Of a DNA stretch of 64,000 nt, positions 8,901-18,397 are shown in pieces. This stretch comes from Polyangium mundeleinium (GTDB taxonomy: Bacteria; Myxococcota_A; Polyangia; Polyangiales; Polyangiaceae): contig NZ_JAQNDO010000001.1 of the NCBI RefSeq assembly GCF_028369105.1, positions 10,448,501-10,512,500 of the forward strand. The letters run 5' to 3'. Made by a program: the position numbers and the translations under genes. Positions within the stretch are counted from its first letter, which is position 1. Each line of letters begins with the position of its first letter. The notes beneath the pieces are model-generated. The model searched no databases and was not told the origin of the DNA. It worked only from the letters and a program-made list of their open reading frames with translations.

Positions 8901-11900
8901 AAGGCCTGCTCGGGCGTGCGTAGAGGCCCGTGTTTGTCGTAAATCTCGCGCGGCGTGAGCTCTCCATGGCCCTTCGCGCTCGCAAGCGGGGGCCGATATT
9001 GCGGCGATACGCCATCGATCCGGAAGGGGGCCCGCGGCGCGCCCTTTTCGCCCAGCGCGAGCGGCTCGTTCGGCGCGCCCTTCTTCGTCGTCTCCGCGTA
9101 AAACTCGGGCTCCGCGACGGCCCGTGCCTTCACGGCGGTCTTCGTGAACCTGTCGCCGGGTCGAATGTCCTGGGGTTTCTCGACGTGCTTGCGCCCCTGG
9201 ACCTCGACCGCGCTCATCGCCTGCGCGACGAACGCCATTTGCTCGGGCGTGGGTTTGGGCGCCGAGGGGTCCGGCTTGACCACGATCACGACCTCGAGCG
9301 TGTCTCCGTGCTCGAACGTGAGCTCCTGGATCGGCGGTGGTTTGCCCGGCTTCACGGCCCCGGCGCCCGTCACGTAAATCTCGACGGTTCCTTTGATCCC
9401 TGCGGCCACGAGGGCGTCCGCGCCCATCTTCACGAGCGCCTCGACGGAGCCCGGCGCGAGCCCGTGCGCGAGCCTCCGCTCATGCTCGTTGCGTGTTGCG
9501 TGCCGCGCCCCACGCGCCTTCATGTAGGCCAGAAGCGAAGCTGGATCGACCCCGGCCACGCCGTGATTTGCGTGGGCCAGCGCTCTGTAAACTTCGAGCG
9601 CCATTCGCTCGAGTGACGTCTGCTCGATTTGGCCCTCGTCGCGGGCCTTCTTCGCGCGCGCCTCCGCCTCGGCGATCGCCTTGTCGACGCGATCGATGAC
9701 CTCCTTCTGGTGCTTGCGCAGCCAGGCCTCCGGCTTGGGCACCGCAGCGTTCCCGCTCCAGTGCGCGAAGTCGAGGTCTTCGTCGCGCCGGACGTGCTCG
9801 AGATAGGCCACTCGCTCGGCGTCCGTCATCAGGTCTGGATGATTTTCGAGCCTCTTCTCCGCGTCGCGCACCCGCTCTTCCCCGCGGTCCTGCTTCTGCC
9901 GCCGGTAGGCGTCGTGAATCGCGTCGGCGAAATCCTCGAACGAGACGCCGGGCTCGCCGTGTCTCGCCTGGACGAGCGCCTGGTATTCTTGAACGGCGAG
10001 CGCGTCGAGGTGCTCCTCCACCGTCTCCTTCCGGCCCTCCTCGCGCGCTTTCTCGTACGACTCCCTCGCCCTCGCGATCACGCCCTCGTGGCGCTCGGCG
10101 ACGTCGGCCCGGTGCTGCCGCAGCCAGATCTCCGGATCCGCGACCGCGAGGTCCTCGGCGCGACCTGGCAATGCCTCCGCGTTGCGCTGGCCGCGCAGCG
10201 CGTGCATCATGTACGACTCGTGCTCGGCCGGGGTCATCCTCGGGCCGCCCGCGTCGTCTTTCGGGTTCGTGCGATATGGACTACCCGTATCGCCCTTGCC
10301 CTCTTCGGGCTTCAGGCCGCGCTTCGTGAGCAATTCGTCCGCGCGCTTCACCCTCCGCGTCGCGAGGAGCCGCTCGCGGTGGTGGAACATCCACGTATCT
10401 TTGATCCCTTGCGACAAACCACCGCCGAGGTGCTCGAGGTACCTGTCGCCGATGTTCCCGCTGCTCCTGTAGGTCTCCTCGCTCGTCATCAGCTCGACGA
10501 GCGCCTGGAGCGGCGCCTGCTCCACGTTGCCGCGCATCATCGCGATCGCCTGCGCGCGCGCGGCCTTCCCTTTCGGCGACGCTGCGGCGACGAACCGATT
10601 CACGTCGCCAGGTTTGCCCGCGGGCACGGGCGCCGGCGGCGGGTGAGCCTTCTCCGGCAGCTTGAGCTTCTTCCGCGCCCTCTCCCCGAGCTTACCTGCG
10701 CCCTGCGAGAGCGAATGCTGGAGCGCGCCCGTGACGAACGCGTGCCAGGCCTCGCCGGGCACCGAGGCCAAGCGCTCCTTCGCCGCCTTCATGTTCCGCT
10801 GCCATCCCTCGTTGAGCCCGTGTTTGACCAGATCAAACGGGTTCAAGAGCGCCGCCGCGCTCCCTGTGAGTCCATTGAGCGCTGTATCGGCGGCTCCGTA
10901 AACGCCCTGCTCCGCAGCTTCGATCAAGAACCGCGTCGCTGGCGGCATCTCCTTGATGGATTTCTGGATTGCCGAGAGGGCCCCTGCCATCTTGCGCGTC
11001 TCGGCGATCCTCGCGATCGCGCTCCGCGCCCAGTATCCGCCGAGCGCCGTCACCGCGCCCATCACCGCGTCCGTCGCGATCGATTTGAGCCCCTCGTTTC
11101 CGAGCTCGTAATCGCTGCCCTCGATCGCCTCGTGCACGAGCGCGCCCGCCGCCGCCGAGCTCGCGCCGATGAGCGCGCCCGCGAGCGCCACCATGAGCGG
11201 GCCTGCCGCGCCCGCGGTCAATACCGTCACGACCGCGGCCACGAGCGTGCTCACGACGGTCGCGGCGATGTTCGCGACCTTCGCCTTCGCTTGCCGGAAC
11301 TCCTGCAGCGCCTCTTTGGCGCGCTCCGCGGCCGGCGCGATCTCCTCCTCGGCCTCCGTCTCGGTGACGTCGCCGTAGAGCTCGCCTTTCTCTTTTTGCG
11401 TGACGCGCGCCTTGCGCAGCGCGGCCCGGTACTCCTCGTTCGCGATGTCGAGCGAGCCGCCGCTCACGCCGAAAGACGCCTGGAGATCGAAGCCCGCGTC
11501 GCTCGTGCCGTCGCGGGTCCGCTGGAGCTTGTAATCGTCCTGGAAAAACTCGAACTGCGTCGTCGCGGCGCGCGTCGGCCCCTGGATGAGCGCGAGCTCC
11601 GCGCTTTGCTCTGCGTCGTTCGCGCCCTGCGGCGCGCCGATCGCCGACGCGATGATCGCGGCCGGCAGCCCCGGGATGCGGTCCCGCACGAGCTTGCGTA
11701 GGTCGGTGTATTCTTTGTTGTCTCGCGCGCGCCGCTTCTTCCTGTCCTCGGCCGTGTAGTCGGCGTCGTCCGCGAAGGCGCCGCCGGTATGTTTCAGGAC
11801 GAGATCGTCGAAGCTCTTCGAGACGTCGATGACGTGACCCGCGAAGACCGCGCGCGCCACGAGGGTGCGCGTGTGGTAGGGCTCCAGCGGCTTTTTCGGC

Positions 11901-14900
11901 TCCGGCTCGGGCGCCGCCTTTTCGTTCACCGCGGGCACGCTCTCGGCCGGTGCGGGCTGCGGCGCGGCATTCCCGTCGGGGCCTTTGGGCCCTTCGGCCG
12001 CCTTGGCGGCCGCGCTCGTATCGTTCGGCTGTCGAACCTCGTCGCTCGTCGGCGGCGTGCTCGCCTCGGGCCCTTTGGGTTTGTTTTTCTCGGCCTCCTT
12101 TTCCTCGGCCGTCTCCTCCTCCTTTCGCGCCGCGACCCACGCGTCGTATTTCGCCTGGAGCGTATCCTCCGCGCTCCCGCCGGGCGGCGGCTTCGCGCGG
12201 GTGACCGAGGTCCATTCGTGGATCAAGTGCTCGCTCGAGGCACCGCGCACCGCGGCCAGCATTCCCTCCTCGTCGTCGTCGATCCCCAGCTGCTCCTTGA
12301 AGTACGCGTCGGTGGGATCCTCCTCTCCGAGCACCGCCCTGCCAATCAGGTCGCCCGCGTTCACGTCGGACGGCGTACCTCTGCCCGATTTCGCGAGGTT
12401 TGCCCTCACATCGACCTCGACGTCCTGCCATACCCCCTTGCGCGCCGCGGTATTCTCCTCTTTGGACGTCGTGCCTACCTTCGCGAAGAGATCGTCGTCC
12501 CCGTACGTCTTCTCCTTTTTCTTGCCGTCCGTCTTCGTCGAGGGCGCGGCGGGGGTTGTTTCCTCCGTCTTCTGCTCGCCCGCCGGCTTCTTCCCATCCT
12601 TTTGCTCGATCTTGCACTCCGTCCGGTAAACGGCCTGCGCTTGCCGGAGCGTCGCATTCCAGGACATCATCGACGCCGCGGCAAGCCCCGTCTTTGCTTG
12701 GTGCTCGATCACGCGCAGCCGCGCCTTGGCCTTCGCCATCGCGTCGTTCGCGCCCGCGATCGGGTCCGGCGCGCCGGTCGATTCGATGTCGAAATCGAGG
12801 ATCCGCTCGATCATCTCGAGCCGAGCTGCGTCGTGGCCGCAAGCCTTGCGCACCTGCTCGACGAGCGACGCGTCGACGAGCAAGGCCCGGAGTTGCTCCG
12901 GAGACAGCTGCACCAGGTGATCGAGGATCTCCTGCGCGTCCGCGCGCCGGGGTGCTCCTCGGGCGTCCGGCGAGGTTTTCCCTGCGGGTTTGCCTCCCTG
13001 GCCGGCGTAATACGTCGGATAGGGGCGCGATTTCGCCTCGAGCGCCGACAGGTGATCCTCCCCGCCCTCCGCCGGGTTTTCGGCAGTCGTGCCATAGAGG
13101 ATGTTCATCGCCTGCCGCATCTCGCTCGGATCGTCGAGCATGTCCCCGAGCTTCGTCAAAAACTCGGGGTCCTTGCGCAATCGCGCCCGATCCGCGTCGG
13201 ACAGCGTGCGGAGCTTCGGCAAAATGGCCCCGTCCGCGTCGCTCCAATCGCTCCCCGTGAGCACGAGATCTTCGGGCGCCGCCTCGCCGCCGTGCAGGAT
13301 CATCGATTGGATCTCGGACATCTCGGCGCCCGAGAGCTCCCCGTCGATGATCGCTCGCAGGTTCGAATCCGCGAACGTGCGCAGGCACTCCTCGCGCATG
13401 CGCCGCATGATCTCCGCGCCTTTTTCCTCCTTCGATCTCTTCTGGAACGCCTCGTCCGCTTCGACCTCCTTCACGAGCGCGGCTTTTCGCCGGCGCATGT
13501 AGGCGCGGATGTCGTTGCGCATCCCCTCTTCGTGCGTGAAGCTGAAGAGCCCCGAGACGCCGCCCTTGCCGTGGGCGCGCGACTCCATGATGTCGACGAT
13601 GTCGGCCTGATTCTTCAAGCCCTTGTAGATTCGATTCCACTCGACATCACGGCCGGCGCCCCGCAGCGCCGCCATCGTCCGCCCGTCGGCGAGCGCGGCG
13701 CTCCTGTCCTCTGGCTTGGCGCTCTCGATCGTGCGGAAAATCGCGTCCACGTCGCCCGCCTCGGCGAAGATGCGTAGCTTGACGGCGAACGAGCTCTTGC
13801 CCTTCTCGGTCAGATCGAGCAATCGCTCCACCTCGGCGCGGCTGCCTTGCAGCCCTCCCTGGCCCTGCGGCACCCGCTTCGCCTGGTGGGATTGCACGAA
13901 GAATCGTATGTCCAGCCCTCCGCTTACCTTGCGGAAATGGGCCTGGATGAGGCGCTGCTCCTCGGGCAGGTACCCCGCGAGTTTGTCGCCGATGATCTGG
14001 GCTCGCGGGAAGGGTTGCTTGAGCTCGGCCTGGATCTCCGAGGCGATCTGCTCCGCCGTCTCCTCGCTGAACTCCGGGGAGACCGAGAACCTGTCCTTGA
14101 TCGCGAGTTCGTCGGCGGCGACCTCGATCGGCGCGCCCTCGACGGGCCCGCCCATTTCGGTGAGGATCTGCTCCTTCTTCTTGCCTTGCGACAGGTAAGG
14201 GTCGTTCGCGACGCGCTCGGCAGTCAGCACGAAATGGTGCGCGACCGTAATCCCATACTCCGCGCGGTAAAACTTCTCGAGCTCCGCCGCAGCGTCGGGG
14301 TCCGCGTCTCCCTCCTTGTTCGGGGGCAGGTTTTCAGGCTTCGGCGCCCTCGCCTCGGCGTATTTCTGCCCGATGGCCGGCAAGTTGTAACCGTTCGACC
14401 GCACGAGCAACGAGAAGAGCTCGCCCGCGGCCTTCTTCCGTGCCGCCTCGAGCATCGCGCGGCGCTGCGCGGTCGTGTCGTCGCCGTATTTGCGCTGGTC
14501 GATGGCCTCCTGGTTCATGCCGACGGCGGCGAGCGCGCCGGCCCTCTCCTCGAGCGTGGTCCTCTTCGTGAGATCGACGGTCAGCGACCCGCCGAGCTCC
14601 TGATAGGCCGCCTCGTGGAGCACGTACAAATTGGGCGGCCCCTTGCCCGTCAGGTCACCGACCTCTTTGAGCTTCGCCTCCGTGACGTGGGATTTCAGCT
14701 CGTCGAATGCGGCCTGGATATCGCTGAGGTCGGCGTACGAGAACTCGTTGACCTCGTCGTAGATCTTCTGCGCGCACTTGTGGATCCAAAACGTGACCGG
14801 CCTGTCGTCCGCGAGCACCTCGCGCAGCGCCTGCTCGAGGCCGGCGGTCTTTCGTGGCCCTGGGAGCTCGTCCTTGGATTGCGCGGCGTCGGTCGCCGCC

Positions 14901-16684
14901 GAATCGGACCGGATCCCGAGCACGCGCTCGCATTCGGCGAGGTTCGCCCCCGCGTCGATCCCCGCGTTGATCTTCGCGCGCAGCCCCGCGCCGTGCTTCT
15001 GCTCGTAGAGCTCCAGGAACTTCGGCCCCGACGCGATCTTTCCGCGCCGTACGATCGTGACGTGAGGCTCCTTCGCGACCTCGGCCTGAAACCCGTGCAG
15101 GATGCCGAGCACGTTGCTGTCGGATACGTACGTCCACGTATCGAGCTGGGCGTAGAGCTCGTCGATCTTCGGGTAAAACACCTTCTCGTAGAGCTCGTCG
15201 AGCTCCTTCTGCGAAGGCGGGTCCGCGTTGTCGCTGACGTTCTCCTGCACCTGCGCGTCGGGCGAACCGGGCAACTTGAATGACCCGGACAAACCCCAGG
15301 CCTGCAGGCAGAGGTCGTACGGACGAGCCGCGAGGCCATCCACCGTGACCGTGCCCTCAAACGAGAGCATCGCATGGTGGAATTTGAGATCGAACCGGAG
15401 CTCGAGGAGCGTCTCGCGATCCGAAAGGAGCTTCGCGAGCGCCGCGCCGAGATCGACAGAGTTGCTCGCGGCGACCGCCGCATGGACGCCGTCGAGCGGT
15501 GTGGGCTCGTCGATTCCGCTCTCGACGAGGCGCAGCGCCCTCCGGCGGGCGGGCGTCGAGATCGGCGGGCGCAAGGCCGCGTGAAAGCGCTGATCGCGCA
15601 TCAGCCGATCGCGCGCGGCCCGGCCCGTCTCCCCCGAATGCTCGGTGCAATACGACGCGAGCGCGTCGATCACGGCCTTGTCGGGCGATCCCGCCGTGGC
15701 CATCCGAGCCTGCATTATCCGATCGATGACGGCGCTCGTCTGATCGAGCTCCGCGACGAGGCCGTCCATCTGCGTGGCGCTCGTGTATTGCCTGAGCTTC
15801 GCCATCAGTGACGCGTCGGCATAGAGGCGATCACGCACCTTCGGCTTCGCTCTCTGGATGAGCTCTTTGATCGTGGCGAGCTGCTTCTCCTCGAGCTTCC
15901 GCTCCGCGCGCTTCTTCGACGGCGGCGCCTTCCCGAGCGCGGCGTCGATCTTCTTGCGCAGCTCGTTGTACGCCGCCTCGATCTCCTCGCGTTCCTTTCT
16001 TTCGCTCTCCGGCGCGCCGTTCGCCGGGGCGACGGGCGCCTCGAGCTTTTGCAGCATTGCGACGCGCGCGGCCTCGCGGATGTCCGCCGTCTCGCTCCGC
16101 GTCGCTTTGGGCGTGAAGCTGCGGAGCGCGTTGAGCCGCGAGGGGTCGGCCTGCATGTTCCGCCTGCCGTCGGGGCTGATCGGCAGATAGGCGCCGAGGA
16201 ACGCGGAGGACGCATTCGCCGCGGAGCCGCCGGACGTGAACTGCGCGATGGCTTGATCGAGCGTCATCACGTATTTGATGTCGGCCGCGTGATCCTTCGT
16301 CGCCGCGGCGAGCGCCTCCTTGTGGGACGCACGCTCCGGCGGCAATGCCTCGAGGAAGGCGGCGAGCGGGGCGTCGCCGGTCACGCCCTTCCATTTCAGA
16401 TTATACGCGGCGCTCCGAAAATCCTTCGGACTCGGCCCGGGCGGCAGCTGATCCGCGTCCCAGACCATGAGATCACCCGCGCACGCCCTCCACTCCGCCG
16501 AGGTGACGGCAGCGTCGAGCTCCTCGAGCCGCTCGCGCTCCTTTTGCTTCGCGGGGTCCTCGACGTGCTTGTTCAAATACGCCGGCAGGCCGGCCTTGCC
16601 GGAGGGCTCGGCGGACTTGCTGCGCGGGGAAGCCGCGGCGCTCTTTTCGGTCGTCGTCGGGCTCTGTGCGAATTGGGGCGGCAT
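5951..16684 (-). CDS. giant 3577-aa eCIS-locus protein, candidate cargo/effector
   Basis: One unbroken frame of 3577 codons starting at ATG 16684, 18 nt after the tape-measure-like gene. Seen: a helical N-terminal half with weak annexin-like spacing (for example YQELGGSL and DKLAGYLPEEQRLI); a Pro/Glu/Ala linker at about 1530-1605; a hydrophobic segment at about 1795-1850 (VVSTLVAAVVTVLTAGAAG, then MVALAGALIGASSAAAGALV) that could form two membrane helices; two copies of a helical repeat of about 100-135 residues (2146-2280, 2284-2390); and a nucleotidyltransferase-like signature G2648-S2649-x5-D2655-Y-D2657 with a third acid at D2702 (DTNVYDYG). A VHELSE stretch near 3195 is not a full HExxH. 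Known: eCIS loci often carry very large toxins. Inferred: a delivered effector with a pore or translocation segment. A very long tape measure is the main alternative. Confidence 0.8.
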   Translation of the reverse strand: MPPQFAQSPTTTEKSAAASPRSKSAEPSGKAGLPAYLNKHVEDPAKQKERERLEELDAAVTSAEWRACAGDLMVWDADQLPPGPSPKDFRSAAYNLKWKGVTGDAPLAAFLEALPPERASHKEALAAATKDHAADIKYVMTLDQAIAQFTSGGSAANASSAFLGAYLPISPDGRRNMQADPSRLNALRSFTPKATRSETADIREAARVAMLQKLEAPVAPANGAPESERKEREEIEAAYNELRKKIDAALGKAPPSKKRAERKLEEKQLATIKELIQRAKPKVRDRLYADASLMAKLRQYTSATQMDGLVAELDQTSAVIDRIMQARMATAGSPDKAVIDALASYCTEHSGETGRAARDRLMRDQRFHAALRPPISTPARRRALRLVESGIDEPTPLDGVHAAVAASNSVDLGAALAKLLSDRETLLELRFDLKFHHAMLSFEGTVTVDGLAARPYDLCLQAWGLSGSFKLPGSPDAQVQENVSDNADPPSQKELDELYEKVFYPKIDELYAQLDTWTYVSDSNVLGILHGFQAEVAKEPHVTIVRRGKIASGPKFLELYEQKHGAGLRAKINAGIDAGANLAECERVLGIRSDSAATDAAQSKDELPGPRKTAGLEQALREVLADDRPVTFWIHKCAQKIYDEVNEFSYADLSDIQAAFDELKSHVTEAKLKEVGDLTGKGPPNLYVLHEAAYQELGGSLTVDLTKRTTLEERAGALAAVGMNQEAIDQRKYGDDTTAQRRAMLEAARKKAAGELFSLLVRSNGYNLPAIGQKYAEARAPKPENLPPNKEGDADPDAAAELEKFYRAEYGITVAHHFVLTAERVANDPYLSQGKKKEQILTEMGGPVEGAPIEVAADELAIKDRFSVSPEFSEETAEQIASEIQAELKQPFPRAQIIGDKLAGYLPEEQRLIQAHFRKVSGGLDIRFFVQSHQAKRVPQGQGGLQGSRAEVERLLDLTEKGKSSFAVKLRIFAEAGDVDAIFRTIESAKPEDRSAALADGRTMAALRGAGRDVEWNRIYKGLKNQADIVDIMESRAHGKGGVSGLFSFTHEEGMRNDIRAYMRRRKAALVKEVEADEAFQKRSKEEKGAEIMRRMREECLRTFADSNLRAIIDGELSGAEMSEIQSMILHGGEAAPEDLVLTGSDWSDADGAILPKLRTLSDADRARLRKDPEFLTKLGDMLDDPSEMRQAMNILYGTTAENPAEGGEDHLSALEAKSRPYPTYYAGQGGKPAGKTSPDARGAPRRADAQEILDHLVQLSPEQLRALLVDASLVEQVRKACGHDAARLEMIERILDFDIESTGAPDPIAGANDAMAKAKARLRVIEHQAKTGLAAASMMSWNATLRQAQAVYRTECKIEQKDGKKPAGEQKTEETTPAAPSTKTDGKKKEKTYGDDDLFAKVGTTSKEENTAARKGVWQDVEVDVRANLAKSGRGTPSDVNAGDLIGRAVLGEEDPTDAYFKEQLGIDDDEEGMLAAVRGASSEHLIHEWTSVTRAKPPPGGSAEDTLQAKYDAWVAARKEEETAEEKEAEKNKPKGPEASTPPTSDEVRQPNDTSAAAKAAEGPKGPDGNAAPQPAPAESVPAVNEKAAPEPEPKKPLEPYHTRTLVARAVFAGHVIDVSKSFDDLVLKHTGGAFADDADYTAEDRKKRRARDNKEYTDLRKLVRDRIPGLPAAIIASAIGAPQGANDAEQSAELALIQGPTRAATTQFEFFQDDYKLQRTRDGTSDAGFDLQASFGVSGGSLDIANEEYRAALRKARVTQKEKGELYGDVTETEAEEEIAPAAERAKEALQEFRQAKAKVANIAATVVSTLVAAVVTVLTAGAAGPLMVALAGALIGASSAAAGALVHEAIEGSDYELGNEGLKSIATDAVMGAVTALGGYWARSAIARIAETRKMAGALSAIQKSIKEMPPATRFLIEAAEQGVYGAADTALNGLTGSAAALLNPFDLVKHGLNEGWQRNMKAAKERLASVPGEAWHAFVTGALQHSLSQGAGKLGERARKKLKLPEKAHPPPAPVPAGKPGDVNRFVAAASPKGKAARAQAIAMMRGNVEQAPLQALVELMTSEETYRSSGNIGDRYLEHLGGGLSQGIKDTWMFHHRERLLATRRVKRADELLTKRGLKPEEGKGDTGSPYRTNPKDDAGGPRMTPAEHESYMMHALRGQRNAEALPGRAEDLAVADPEIWLRQHRADVAERHEGVIARARESYEKAREEGRKETVEEHLDALAVQEYQALVQARHGEPGVSFEDFADAIHDAYRRQKQDRGEERVRDAEKRLENHPDLMTDAERVAYLEHVRRDEDLDFAHWSGNAAVPKPEAWLRKHQKEVIDRVDKAIAEAEARAKKARDEGQIEQTSLERMALEVYRALAHANHGVAGVDPASLLAYMKARGARHATRNEHERRLAHGLAPGSVEALVKMGADALVAAGIKGTVEIYVTGAGAVKPGKPPPIQELTFEHGDTLEVVIVVKPDPSAPKPTPEQMAFVAQAMSAVEVQGRKHVEKPQDIRPGDRFTKTAVKARAVAEPEFYAETTKKGAPNEPLALGEKGAPRAPFRIDGVSPQYRPPLASAKGHGELTPREIYDKHGPLRTPEQALKAMKEVKNWADLKAAFKNDPASAQAIVDAREMWVDATLKALAKKYGVELRAVGSTTLVSDYDLQLFAKHLVAEAADAGKQHNVAKVVEEWNNEARKVFGAESGTALDTNVYDYGETMHRAAGYAPDFSSNDTQVRHENDRLQDIMSLAKVRRYIGSDVQEKGLSRKEAQKRAEEAWNEYTKKELELAPPEMRSEIAARMKEAQKRFLDAEAKIDARAAKIEADAKADGSEHAGAADVRLRAANELYAEALGKVDAWRRERDAALEALAKDPNNDELRRAVDKLTLRIRTQMAVAALYANEVYNSEGAVLHVVGGQAGEGKTLSDAHMIQSMREQFGDALKDLSPDHYGSEPDRAAVQTSKYLGRYLESLRHLEIPKLLDGAAGTLGPGRVAELKAIIAALEAIHGLKSMRSDPTTFDEAAIEAALRKQPMKELVGPDGKLDVAALRRVLIDLTQAATALARGKAAQKAPPTGMENEGTGGTYGKDVYEGKGSVNNDKLTDWAKKTAQSGRELVHKSQIVDAPDGLKLAVPHPDDSSKTILVEVTLEAVAVLPPGPHEENGVDESGPGRVIVKYEGGKWTAHVLVRRRLHPNQEVPHVLVHELSEVADIVYKHPEASKETIRKEQQAKVWKKGSTETDMTAHDRAAVEELVSLHDGIPKKEQNIETIRGSLDANEQLLAADRVELDRLKKTPGADTAKIQELENKIQSREKGIASQKNTLKEKEDELRPLVARRGRMLEAMGLRDPADLPKKLELLRKAGVPDELVERIHDDLALPVQQREAEAAYRRYEAGPRSQAGTVSLDAHVMQHLMYPRDLHKTEELWTERGLSGGHDDKRVKEWLAHRPEIELVHIKSKTLPDGTGVHLYEQYRWKGPGEVPTKPDERPGGSMCDMSKWMKADQPKTTADDPAAVLRLAEDALVAWHASVKPKDDNDRFGRDKDGKGTAATKDGVELGGYYEAVPPNAPATAYQFVLITVYLDARWF

Positions 16685-16702
16685 GTCTTCCCGGGCTCCC
16701 CT

Positions 16703-18397
16703 TCACGCGTCTGCGCCGTGCAGATAATGATACCTCACCACCCGGCCGAGCCAAGGCACCCATCCCGGGTCCAGATCGAGCCCCGCTCGCCTCACGCGGA
16801 TGTCGGCCGCTTCCAGATCGAAGACGACGTCGATGTGCGTGCGCGTCGACCCAATGCGGCCCGGGCGGCAGACCACGTCGCGTAGCCCGAGCCGAAGGTT
16901 TCTCCGGAAATACCTCCGCGCCTCAAGCAGGAGCTCGCGCACGAGCCTCTCGACCTCCTCCCCGAGCGCCGGGTCTTCGAAGCTCGCGTCCACGCGATCG
17001 CCGCCGAGCGCGAGCAACGCGGCATCTTCGGCAGGCGCGCCGAAACGACGAGCGACGCTGGCGAAGAAGCGCGCCGCGAGCCCGACGTCGAAGAGGCGCG
17101 GATCGGCCTCGAGCCGCGCCGAAATCCCGATTTGCTCGAGCACCGGAATCAAGAAAAACAAGCCGCCGACCACCGTGGGCCGCAGAATTCCGTCGCCCCA
17201 GCCCCCCGGCGTCCAGGGCTCTTCGTCCGCCGCGTCGGGTGAAACTTTCCCGACACGCGCTCCGTTCGCGAGTCCCGAAAGGCCCGCGATCCGCGCGGCC
17301 ACGGCGGGTTCGTCGGAAACGACCCTCGGCGAAGCTTCGGACAACCCACCCCCTTCACGAGATCCGCCCGGGAGGGGTTTTTCCGGGCGGGGTTCGCCCG
17401 CGACGCCCACGCTCGCTCCGTCCGTCTCCTCGCCGGCGTCTCGCGCGGGTTTCCCTTTGAATTCGACACGCCCGCCCGCCGAGTTCGTTTCGACAAACTC
17501 GCCCGCGGGCGCCGGCGCTGCGAGTGGCGGCTCTGCCACGGCCTCGTCCTTCGTCGTGGTTTGCCCTCGCGCCTGCGGGTCTCCGTTTGTAGCGACGATC
17601 GCCGTCGCGACCGCCGCCGCGCGCTCTGCAAGGCGCGGATCCGCGATTCGACCGGGCTCCTCGATCAACAAAAACATCGCCGTGAGCCATACCGATCGCG
17701 CGTCGCTCGGCCCCCAGCTCGCGGCGAACCGAGCGATGTTCTCGCGAAACGATTTCGTGCGTATCGAAGGCGCTGCCGCACTCATCGAGTCTGTCTGGAC
17801 AACCATACGCGCCTCGGCCGTCATCCCTCCGAGCGACCGTACGAGCGCCGATCCCTCCTGCCATCGCAAAACGAACAGCAGCGGCTCGAGCGCCCCGCGC
17901 GTCGAAAAAAGTGCCTCGACGAGCGCCGCCGCCGCGAGTGGCCCCGCGCCGGTCTCCATCACGCCCCGCAGCGCAAATCGCAGCGCTTCTTCGCGACCCA
18001 TCCCCGGGACGAACCCCGGTGCCGCGTGCGGCCAAAACCACGCGTCCGCGCGCCCGCCCCGGCCCAAGCGCCGCGCGAGCGCCACGAAGGGCTCGATTTC
18101 GTCGCGAAAAAACACCACCTCCGCGCGCTCGGCACCGGGCTCTTCGCCGTGCACCGCCGACGACACGAGTGCGCGCACCCGCTGCTCGAGCGCGAGCGCC
18201 ACGCTCGCGGGCGGCATGTCGGCGCGTATCACACCGATATCGAGCCAACGCAAGAGGAGCACCCGCCCCGGCCCTGCCCCCGGTAATGAAGCCGTCCGGA
18301 GCGCGTCCTCGAACAAAAGCGCGCCGCGGCGCACGAGCTCCTCGCGCCTCGCCTGGAGGCGCAAGGTCCCCACACGCCGCAGCGCCTCCACCGTCAC
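16703..18397 (-). CDS. contractile injection tape-measure-like protein (CIS_TMP-like)
   Basis: 564 aa from a GTG start at 18397, which overlaps the upstream stop as GTGA. The N-terminal 200 residues (RVLLLRWLDIGVIRADMP, then EPFVALARRLGRGG and AWFWPHAAP) follow the pattern of CIS tape-measure proteins: a short amphipathic N-terminus, a 'hhLDhG' strand, and a Leu-rich helix before a Trp-containing loop. A Pro/Gly/Ala/Glu linker occupies about 290-390. The C-terminal domain ends with GLDLDPGWVPWLGRVVRYHY, a conserved-looking tail. Known: the tape measure sets tube length in phage-like particles. The family assignment is by pattern only, and 564 aa would be short for a tape measure; a baseplate accessory remains possible. 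Confidence 0.55.
   Translation of the reverse strand: MTVEALRRVGTLRLQARREELVRRGALLFEDALRTASLPGAGPGRVLLLRWLDIGVIRADMPPASVALALEQRVRALVSSAVHGEEPGAERAEVVFFRDEIEPFVALARRLGRGGRADAWFWPHAAPGFVPGMGREEALRFALRGVMETGAGPLAAAALVEALFSTRGALEPLLFVLRWQEGSALVRSLGGMTAEARMVVQTDSMSAAAPSIRTKSFRENIARFAASWGPSDARSVWLTAMFLLIEEPGRIADPRLAERAAAVATAIVATNGDPQARGQTTTKDEAVAEPPLAAPAPAGEFVETNSAGGRVEFKGKPARDAGEETDGASVGVAGEPRPEKPLPGGSREGGGLSEASPRVVSDEPAVAARIAGLSGLANGARVGKVSPDAADEEPWTPGGWGDGILRPTVVGGLFFLIPVLEQIGISARLEADPRLFDVGLAARFFASVARRFGAPAEDAALLALGGDRVDASFEDPALGEEVERLVRELLLEARRYFRRNLRLGLRDVVCRPGRIGSTRTHIDVVFDLEAADIRVRRAGLDLDPGWVPWLGRVVRYHYLHGADA

Noticed and set aside
10833-13640. 935-aa minus-strand frame overlapping the giant gene
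   Set aside because: Arg/Gly-rich composition (RRGRRR-type) typical of a +1 shadow frame of a real high-GC gene.
6782-15283. Several long plus-strand open frames (for example 6782-8923, 9629-11701, 11789-13777, 13847-15283)
   Set aside because: They are antisense to the 3577-aa gene, are Arg/Leu/Val-rich mirror translations and have no recognisable motifs; they result from GC-rich codon positions.
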